From: Oscillospiraceae bacterium
Lineage (GTDB): Bacteria > Bacillota_A > Clostridia > Oscillospirales > Oscillospiraceae
Length of the DNA stretch: 9,539 bases
Reading direction: 5' to 3'
Assembly: GCA_017411665.1 (NCBI GenBank)
Contig: JAFQPT010000029.1
Coordinates: forward strand, 1 to 9,539
The position numbers were made by a program, and so were the translations under genes. Positions 1 to 5,346 of this stretch are shown piece after piece (position 1 is the first letter of the stretch; every line of letters starts with the position of its first letter). Under the pieces are notes generated by a model that ran no database searches, was not told where the DNA came from, and worked only from the letters and a program-made list of their open reading frames with translations.

Positions 1-47
1 GCTTGCTCAAATAGTGTTCGAAAAAGAAAAGCAAGCTGCCGCTGCTG

Positions 48-794
48 TTGGTATGCATTTTGCTGCTGGCAGTTGGCATCGGAGCTGTTTTCTTTGGCGG
101 AGGAAGCTTAAATGCTACCCCTGCTAAAGCATTTGAATATAAAGTTTTGGATGATGGTACGGTTGCGATTACCGGATTGAAGGATCGGAGTTATGAGACT
201 ATTGTGATTCCAAATAGAATTGCAGGGAAAACAGTGACCCAAATCGGGTTTGCTGCTTTTTCAAGATGTGGTAATCTTGTTGAAGTAACGGTTCCCGATA
301 GTATTACAAAGATTGACAGTAAAGCTTTTATAAATTGTTATTCATTGAGGAGTGTTAATCTTGGTGATTCGGTGACGACTATTGGGGACAGTGTATTTAT
401 GGATTGTCATTCGTTGACTGAGATTTCGATTCCGAGCTCCGTAACAACAATTGAAAAATTAACATTTTCCGGATGCATTTCTCTTACGCAGCTTACAATT
501 CCAAACTCAGTAATAACTATTGGACAGGAGGCCTTTTTAGGTTGCAGTAATTTGAGTAATATAATAATTCCGGATTCGGTGACAACAATTGAAGAATATG
601 CATTTACCGGATGCAGTTCTCTTACGGAGATAGTAATCCCCGAATCGGTGACAACCATTGGGGACTATGCGTTTCATAATTGCAGTAATTTGCAGTACGT
701 ATATTACGAAGGTTCTAAAAATCAGTGGAAGAAAATTGACATTGATGACAGCAACAGCAGTTTAATTTACGCCACCATTCACTACAACTACTAA
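48..794 (+). CDS. Membrane-anchored BspA-like LRR protein; probably the 3' remnant of a kinase-TM-LRR gene
   Basis: This frame encodes a Lys-rich stretch, a hydrophobic span (about nt 36-101, rich in Leu/Val/Ile) and an exterior domain of six exact 23-residue BspA-type (LRR_5) repeats with the pattern F-x-x-C-x-x-L...IPxSVTTIG. A cap with YYEGS...W and a final HYNY follows. The layout matches the C-terminal half of K2 downstream (KSVKS-membrane span-LRR-HYNYVG). The frame is open only from nt 15, because TAG lies in frame at 12-14. No ATG or GTG and no ribosome site lies near the membrane segment; the TTG at 48 would start inside it. I therefore think this is a decapitated kinase-LRR gene, split by a stop or by a frameshift in the A-rich run at 21-30, rather than a complete gene. 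A short membrane-anchored LRR protein cannot be excluded. It ends 27 bases before K1. Known of the family: BspA-like LRRs bind proteins or surfaces outside the cell; the ligand here is unknown. Confidence 0.6.
   Translation: MVCILLLAVGIGAVFFGGGSLNATPAKAFEYKVLDDGTVAITGLKDRSYETIVIPNRIAGKTVTQIGFAAFSRCGNLVEVTVPDSITKIDSKAFINCYSLRSVNLGDSVTTIGDSVFMDCHSLTEISIPSSVTTIEKLTFSGCISLTQLTIPNSVITIGQEAFLGCSNLSNIIIPDSVTTIEEYAFTGCSSLTEIVIPESVTTIGDYAFHNCSNLQYVYYEGSKNQWKKIDIDDSNSSLIYATIHYNY
258..728 (+). repeat. Six tandem 69-bp BspA-type LRR units plus cap
   Basis: Six units of exactly 23 codons run from 258 to 671. Each starts with Phe and carries Cys at position 4, Leu at 7 and an I/V-P-x-S-V/I turn. A C-terminal cap (YYEGS...W) follows from 672. 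There are no insertions or deletions between units. The protein consensus is clear, while the DNA of the units is diverged. Confidence 0.85.
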
Positions 795-842
795 GGTTAA
801 CTCTATACAGGAGTGATTGATATGGAGAACAATCTTGCCATG
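780..842 (+). repeat. Duplicated gene junction, copy 1 (LRR end, ribosome site, kinase start)
   Basis: This stretch aligns without gaps to 5284-5346: a Tyr-Asn-Tyr end, then GGTTAA, then ACAGGAGTGAT, then an ATG that starts a kinase. Between the shared AACTAC and the ATG, both copies are 30 bases long and 23 of the 30 match by my hand count. Copy 1 has TAA where copy 2 has GTA, so this LRR gene stops two codons earlier. Confidence 0.8.
809..813 (+). promoter_or_regulatory. Ribosome binding site of K1 (AGGAG)
   Basis: AGGAG ends at 813 and lies 8 bases before ATG 822. The in-frame GTG at 813 overlaps the last G of this site, so it cannot be the start the site serves. ATG 822 is therefore chosen. 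The same arrangement precedes K3. Confidence 0.8.
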
Positions 843-2873
843 CTGCCCGGATGGAAAATCGTACGGGAGCTTGGTCACGGCAGTTTCGGTGCTGTGTACG
901 AGATTGAACGAAAAATATTCAAGAATACGGAAAAAGCCGCTTTGAAGGTGATATGCATTCCCCGTGACAAAGCGGAAATCGAGGATTTGCGTCGGGATGA
1001 TTATGATGACGCAAGCATCACTGCGATTTTCGAGGACCAGCTACAGGGGATTCTGGATGAATACATGCTCATGCGCAAGCTCAACGGCAACACCAACGTG
1101 GTCAACTGCGACGACGTGATACAGGTGCAGCATGATGACGGCTTCGGCTGGGATGTATACATCAAGATGGAGCTGCTGACTCCCTTGAAGGAAGCCCTGC
1201 CCCGTACCCCTACGGAGGAGCAGGTCATCCGCATCGGCAGTGATATGTGCAATGCTCTCGGTCTGTGCGAGGTGCATCACATCATCCACCGCGACATCAA
1301 GCCCGAAAATATCTTTGTTTCCCCTTATGGCGCGTATAAGCTGGGAGACTTCGGTGTGTCCAGAACCATGGAGCGCACCACCATGGGCACGAAAACCGGT
1401 ACATACAACTATATGGCACCGGAGATTTACAACAATCGGGAATACAACCACACTGCGGATATTTATTCCCTCGGTATGGTGCTGTACTGGCTGCTGAATG
1501 AGCGCCGCGGCCCGTTTTTGCCTCTGCCTCCGAAAATTGCCAGAGCGACAGAGCATGAAATGGCGCGTACCCGCCGCTTCCGCGGCGATGCACTGCCTGC
1601 TCCCAAGTATGGCAGCGATGCATTAAAGGCAGTGGTGCTGAAGGCGTGCGCCTTTGACCCGAAGGACCGCTATCAGTCCGCAAAGGACATGAAAAAGGCT
1701 TTGGATGTTCTGCTTGCGGCCTATGAGATGACCGAAACGGAGACGGGATCCGAAACGGTTACAGTCGATACTGTGCGGGCGGAAAAGCAGACACCTTCCC
1801 CGAAAGCGATTGCTCCGGTTGCGGAGCATACTGTGGTGGAAGCGACCGAACGGTCTTCCGCGGAACAGAAAAAACAGGAACTGCCGAAGTCGGAGAAGAA
1901 AGCAGAACCGCCTAAGGAAGAGAAAAAACAGGAACTGCCGAAGCCGGAGAAGAAAACAGAAGCTCCTAAGGTGGAGAAAAAGCAGGAACCTGTACAGCGG
2001 AAGAAATCCGCTGCGTCTCCCGAACCCAAGCAGACAGAACCCCAAAAGCAGGAACAGAAACCCGTTGAAAAGGTTCCCGACAAAAAACGGAAGCCGAAGG
2101 GGATTTTTGCACTTGTGGCTTTGCTGGTGCTGGTGATTGCTGCAGCTACAGTATTGGGCAGAGGCGGAGATTCCGATTCCGCATCGAACCCGACGGATGC
2201 ACCTCAGCCCACTGTGAGCGTAACGCCCACCGCTGTGCCTACCCCCACATTGCAGCCAAATCCGTCGAATAGCGATGAAGCATATTTTTCGCTGACGTTG
2301 TTTGACGCTTCGGACGGGGTAGAGCCGGGCGATAACGGAATCGAAAATATGGTGTCCTTCACACTGAATGATATTTTCTTTGAAGATTACGGCGAAATTA
2401 CAGGCTATAGTCTGTATGCACCCGATGAGACACCTTATCCAAACCATTACGTTACTGTGATGTGGTCCTCTGATGGAATTTATATTCAGCCCACGGAGAT
2501 GCTGCCTTACGGTACGTATTGTGTGGACTTTACCGGTACAAAAGATAACTTCGATGTGTATGTGGTTTATGGTTTGCCCGATGAGCGCTATCACTATGGG
2601 ATTACCTTCGATGATCCGCTTGATGAGTATTTCGGAAAAGCATATCACGAGCAGACAGGGGTTGCGCTGACTCCGGAACTGCTGGAAGAATACGGAATTG
2701 ACTGGTCGGAGAACTTCAAATACGATATGTATGAAGAACGAGGCCGCGATTTCGAAGACGGTCGTCCCATTGTGTTCAAAAACGATATGGGCTATTTGGC
2801 ATATGGAAACGACGGACTCTATTTCTCCGAAACACTGACAGATGCTTGCTGGTGGATGGAAAAATGGGGATAA
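822..2873 (+). CDS. K1: transmembrane Ser/Thr protein kinase with unrecognised exterior domain
   Basis: This is a Hanks-type (PknB-like) kinase of 683 residues that would transfer ATP phosphate to Ser/Thr of cytoplasmic proteins. Visible motifs: glycine loop GHGSFG (18-23), ATP-binding Lys42, probable helix-C Glu80, HRDIKPEN (catalytic Asp158), DFG (Asp176), a Thr-rich activation loop ending TGTYNYMAPE, and a terminal DRYQS. The kinase domain spans about 10-297. A K/E/P-rich linker with an 18-residue tandem repeat (about 350-390) leads to a basic stop-transfer sequence and one membrane span (428-446). Outside lie a Pro/Thr stalk (about 455-484) and a roughly 200-residue domain rich in acidic and aromatic residues, with no family I recognise. 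It probably senses an exterior signal. It is likely co-transcribed with the LRR gene 27 bases upstream. All key catalytic residues are present, so activity is expected. The kinase call is firm; the ligand and substrates are unknown. Confidence 0.95.
   Translation: MENNLAMLPGWKIVRELGHGSFGAVYEIERKIFKNTEKAALKVICIPRDKAEIEDLRRDDYDDASITAIFEDQLQGILDEYMLMRKLNGNTNVVNCDDVIQVQHDDGFGWDVYIKMELLTPLKEALPRTPTEEQVIRIGSDMCNALGLCEVHHIIHRDIKPENIFVSPYGAYKLGDFGVSRTMERTTMGTKTGTYNYMAPEIYNNREYNHTADIYSLGMVLYWLLNERRGPFLPLPPKIARATEHEMARTRRFRGDALPAPKYGSDALKAVVLKACAFDPKDRYQSAKDMKKALDVLLAAYEMTETETGSETVTVDTVRAEKQTPSPKAIAPVAEHTVVEATERSSAEQKKQELPKSEKKAEPPKEEKKQELPKPEKKTEAPKVEKKQEPVQRKKSAASPEPKQTEPQKQEQKPVEKVPDKKRKPKGIFALVALLVLVIAAATVLGRGGDSDSASNPTDAPQPTVSVTPTAVPTPTLQPNPSNSDEAYFSLTLFDASDGVEPGDNGIENMVSFTLNDIFFEDYGEITGYSLYAPDETPYPNHYVTVMWSSDGIYIQPTEMLPYGTYCVDFTGTKDNFDVYVVYGLPDERYHYGITFDDPLDEYFGKAYHEQTGVALTPELLEEYGIDWSENFKYDMYEERGRDFEDGRPIVFKNDMGYLAYGNDGLYFSETLTDACWWMEKWG
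1869..1988 (+). repeat. In-frame 54-bp tandem repeat in the K1 juxtamembrane linker
   Basis: Two adjacent 54-base units (1869-1922 and 1923-1976) encode KKQELPK-x-EKK-x-E-x-PK-x-E. A partial third unit (KKQE, to about 1988) follows. The units are close to identical at DNA level, pointing to recent slippage or unequal crossing-over. The result is a highly charged, extended cytoplasmic spacer between kinase and membrane span. Confidence 0.85.
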
Positions 2874-2888
2874 ATCACAATCTGAAGA

Positions 2889-2917
2889 TTGCCTCAATGG
2901 TGTGATAATGGTACAAT
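2889..2917 (+). promoter_or_regulatory. Predicted vegetative promoter for K2 (extended -10)
   Basis: TTGCCT (2889-2894), a 17-base spacer, then TACAAT (2912-2917), preceded by TG at 2909-2910 as in extended -10 promoters. The predicted transcript start is near 2924, giving a leader of about 90 bases before ATG 3013. An imperfect dyad, ATCACA (2874-2879) with TGTGAT (2901-2906), brackets the -35 and could be an operator; this is speculative. No transcript data support the call. Confidence 0.5.
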
Positions 2918-2934
2918 AATAAATAATCATGCGT

Positions 2935-2965
2935 TTTCGGGAGAATTTTGCTGATTCTCCCGAAA
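2935..2965 (+). other. Perfect 12-bp hairpin in the K1-K2 gap
   Basis: TTTCGGGAGAAT (2935-2946) and ATTCTCCCGAAA (2954-2965) pair fully around a 7-base loop. No U-run follows, so it is not a canonical intrinsic terminator. If the promoter at 2889-2917 is real, the hairpin lies in the K2 leader about 10-40 bases from the transcript start and may affect mRNA stability or attenuation. Otherwise it may mark the 3' end of the K1 mRNA. Confidence 0.75.
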
Positions 2966-3012
2966 GTCATATATAGGGAAGAACGAAAGAGAAAAATAGG
3001 ATCGTGATCGAT

Positions 3013-5304
3013 ATGGAAAACAATCTTGCCATGTTTCCCGGATGGCGCATCGTGCGGGAAATCGGCCGCGGCAGCTTCGGTGCTGTGTACGAGATTGAAC
3101 GAAAACTTTTTGAGGATACGGAAAAGGCCGCACTGAAGGTCATTTCCATTCCCCGCGACAAGGCTGAAATATCGAATTTGCGGCAGGATGAGTATGACGA
3201 TGCCAGCATTACCGCAATTTTTGAAGACCGGCTGCAGGGCATCCTCAAGGAATACATGCTCATGCGTAAGCTCAACGGTAACACCAATGTGGTCAACTGC
3301 GATGACGTGGTGCAGGTGCAGCATGATGACGGCTTCGGCTGGGATGTGTACATCAAGATGGAACTGCTGACTCCCTTGAAGGAGGCTTTGCCTCGCATTC
3401 CCACGCAGCAGCAGGTCATCAAAATCGGCAGCGACATGTGCAATGCACTCATTTTGTGTGAGGATAACTGCATCATCCACCGCGATATTAAGCCCGAAAA
3501 CATCTTCGTATCTCCCCATGGTGCGTACAAGCTGGGGGACTTCGGCGTGTCCAAAACCATGGAGCGCACTACTACGGGCACGACTACAGGTACCTATAAC
3601 TATATGGCACCCGAGGTCAGCAATTATCAGCCCTACAACCATACAGCAGACCTCTATTCTCTGGGGATTGTGCTGTACTGGCTGCTGAATGAGCGCCGCG
3701 GCCCGTTTTTGCCTCTGCCTCCCGCAATCGCAAAGGCAAATGATCATGAGCTGGCGCGTGCACGCCGTATGCGCGGGGACACCATTCCCGCACCCAAGTA
3801 CGGCAGCGATGCACTGAAAGCAGTGGTACTGAAGGCTTGTGCCTTTGACCCTAAGGATCGCTATCAGTCTGCAAGGGAAATGAAGAAAGCGCTGGATGCA
3901 CTTTTGCAGACTGAGGAACGCAAGGGGAGTGCGGCGGACAAACAGGTCGTCCAAACGGAGCATGTGACCGAGGAGAACACCGAGAGGACAATCAGCGGAC
4001 GCAAGCCCGATATTCGGAAAAAAGAAGCTCCTGTCGGTGCGGAAGTCAGCGGTACGGTGGTTGACCGAACGGAACGGAAGAATTCCGCTTCTCAGCAGAC
4101 CCCGAAAGCAGAAAAAAAGCCTGATACGGAAGAAAAAACGAAACAAATTCCACCTAAGCGTGTAGAAATAAAAGAAGAGGCTTACCAACAGAAAGCTCCC
4201 TCGAGAAAATCCGTAAAATCCATTTTGCTGATAATCCTGATTCTATGCGGGGTTACAGTGTTCGCATATGGACTGGGGATTTTTGACGCGGTGTACGATC
4301 GGTTCGTTTACGACGAGGCATTCGTCGATGATGCAGCTCCCGCGGAAGCGTTTGCTTATCATATTGAAGCTGACGGCACGGTGACCATTGAAGCACTGAA
4401 TCATTTCGATGATCGTCGGCTGGTCATTCCCGAGACCCTCGAGGGAAAACCCGTGACCAAGATTGAATTTGCTGCTTTCTGTGGTGCAGATTTCTTGGAA
4501 GAAGTGATTCTGCCCGATACAGTGAAAATCATCGAGTCGGATGTATTCAACGGCTGCACCGGTCTGGAACGTGTAAGTCTGGGTAATTCCCTTGTGTCCA
4601 TTGGTCACGGGGCGTTTAATGACTGTACCTCCTTGCAGGAGGTTGTGCTGCCGGAGACACTGGAGTCCATTGACTACAGTGCTTTCAACGGCTGTACGTC
4701 ATTGACAAAAATCGTATTGCCCGATTCTTTGACGAAGCTGGGCAACTCGGCTTTCTTCCATTGCACAGCCCTCACTGATGTGACCATCGGCAATTCGTTG
4801 TCTGTTATTGGCAATAATGTCTTTACCGGATGCACTGCATTGAAGACAATTACTATTCCCGATTCTGTGGAAGTACTCGGCAATGGCGTGTTCTACCAAT
4901 GCAGCGGCTTGCAGACGATTCATTTCGGAAACGGGCTGATTTCCATCGGCAATAACACGTTTTTGGAATGCAGCGCACTGGAGGCGGCGGTGCTGCCCGA
5001 TACGGTAAAGCAAATCGGGGACGGTGCGTTTAGAATGTGTGGTTCTTTGACGGAAATCAGCCTTGGCGATTCTGTTGAAACCATTGGAGAGAGTGCATTT
5101 TACGGATGCTCCTCTTTGAACGAGATTTTGATTCCCGCTTCGGTCGTCGAAATCGGAAATACTCCGTTTTCGGAATGTCCCAATTTGAAGGACATTTACT
5201 ATGAAGGCAGTGAGGACGACTGGAATCGGGTTTGTCCCTACTATGACTATAGTTATCAGTACGGGTTTGTTACTGCCACAGTTCATTACAACTACGTAGG
5301 TTAA
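3013..5304 (+). CDS. K2: transmembrane Ser/Thr protein kinase with BspA-like LRR exterior domain
   Basis: This 763-residue kinase is closely related to K1 in its catalytic half: GRGSFG (18-23), Lys42, HRDIKPEN with Asp158, DFG Asp176, activation loop ending TGTYNYMAPE, and DRYQS. A charged linker (298-396) leads to basic residues and one membrane span (404-424). An exterior entry strand (A-F-A-Y-H...GTVTIE) precedes ten exact 23-residue LRR_5 units (489-718) and a cap containing YYEGS...W that ends HYNYVG. The expected topology is kinase inside and LRR outside, so binding of a protein or surface ligand may control the kinase; that is inference. ATG 3013 is preferred over GTG 3004, because AGGA at 2998-3001 is only 2 bases from the GTG but 11 from the ATG. 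It probably has its own promoter (2889-2917) and is followed after 21 bases by K3, implying co-expression. The LRR part resembles the truncated gene at 48-794, but with ten units instead of six. Confidence 0.95.
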   Translation: MENNLAMFPGWRIVREIGRGSFGAVYEIERKLFEDTEKAALKVISIPRDKAEISNLRQDEYDDASITAIFEDRLQGILKEYMLMRKLNGNTNVVNCDDVVQVQHDDGFGWDVYIKMELLTPLKEALPRIPTQQQVIKIGSDMCNALILCEDNCIIHRDIKPENIFVSPHGAYKLGDFGVSKTMERTTTGTTTGTYNYMAPEVSNYQPYNHTADLYSLGIVLYWLLNERRGPFLPLPPAIAKANDHELARARRMRGDTIPAPKYGSDALKAVVLKACAFDPKDRYQSAREMKKALDALLQTEERKGSAADKQVVQTEHVTEENTERTISGRKPDIRKKEAPVGAEVSGTVVDRTERKNSASQQTPKAEKKPDTEEKTKQIPPKRVEIKEEAYQQKAPSRKSVKSILLIILILCGVTVFAYGLGIFDAVYDRFVYDEAFVDDAAPAEAFAYHIEADGTVTIEALNHFDDRRLVIPETLEGKPVTKIEFAAFCGADFLEEVILPDTVKIIESDVFNGCTGLERVSLGNSLVSIGHGAFNDCTSLQEVVLPETLESIDYSAFNGCTSLTKIVLPDSLTKLGNSAFFHCTALTDVTIGNSLSVIGNNVFTGCTALKTITIPDSVEVLGNGVFYQCSGLQTIHFGNGLISIGNNTFLECSALEAAVLPDTVKQIGDGAFRMCGSLTEISLGDSVETIGESAFYGCSSLNEILIPASVVEIGNTPFSECPNLKDIYYEGSEDDWNRVCPYYDYSYQYGFVTATVHYNYVG
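4477..5304 (+). repeat. Ten tandem 69-bp BspA-type LRR units plus C-terminal cap
   Basis: Ten units of exactly 23 codons run from 4477 to 5166, each opening with Phe and most carrying Cys at position 4. Central turns of the L-G-N-S-L type and the I/L-P-D-S/T-V type intermix. The cap (FSEC, then YYEGS and W) and the HYNYVG end run from 5167 to the stop. No unit contains an insertion or deletion. Confidence 0.9.
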
Positions 5305-5346
5305 ATCTACACAGGAGTGATAGGAATGAAGAACGATCTTGCTATG
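5284..5346 (+). repeat. Duplicated gene junction, copy 2
   Basis: This is the counterpart of 780-842 at a constant offset of 4504 bases, joining the end of an LRR domain to the start of a kinase through the same AGGAGTGAT ribosome site. It indicates that K1 and K3 sit in equivalent positions after an LRR gene. Confidence 0.8.
5313..5317 (+). promoter_or_regulatory. Ribosome binding site of K3 (AGGAG)
   Basis: AGGAG ends 8 bases before ATG 5326. The in-frame GTG at 5317 overlaps the site and is rejected as start. There is no room for a promoter in the 21-base gap, so K3 is expected to be translated from the K2 transcript. Confidence 0.8.

Noticed and set aside
15..32. Programmed -1 frameshift at the A-rich run before the first LRR gene
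   Set aside because: The tract has five A then G and does not form an X-XXY-YYZ heptamer in the upstream frame, so an ordinary indel or stop mutation is more likely.
2874..2906. CRP-like site (TCACA and TGTGA)
   Set aside because: The half-sites are in the opposite order and much too far apart for a CRP/FNR site.
2935..2965. Intrinsic terminator for K1
   Set aside because: The stem is perfect but no T-run follows, and it lies downstream of a good promoter. Reported as a hairpin of unknown role instead.
1623..4188. Long minus-strand open frames (1623-2930 and 2875-4188) and others opposite the Sel1 array
   Set aside because: Their translations are low-complexity mirrors of the K/E-rich linkers and kinase or Sel1 repeats, and no family is visible. 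Treated as shadows.
813..5319. GTG codons at 813, 3004 and 5317 as kinase starts
   Set aside because: At 813 and 5317 the GTG overlaps the AGGAG ribosome site itself, and at 3004 it is only 2 bases from AGGA. The ATG nine bases downstream is well spaced in all three genes.
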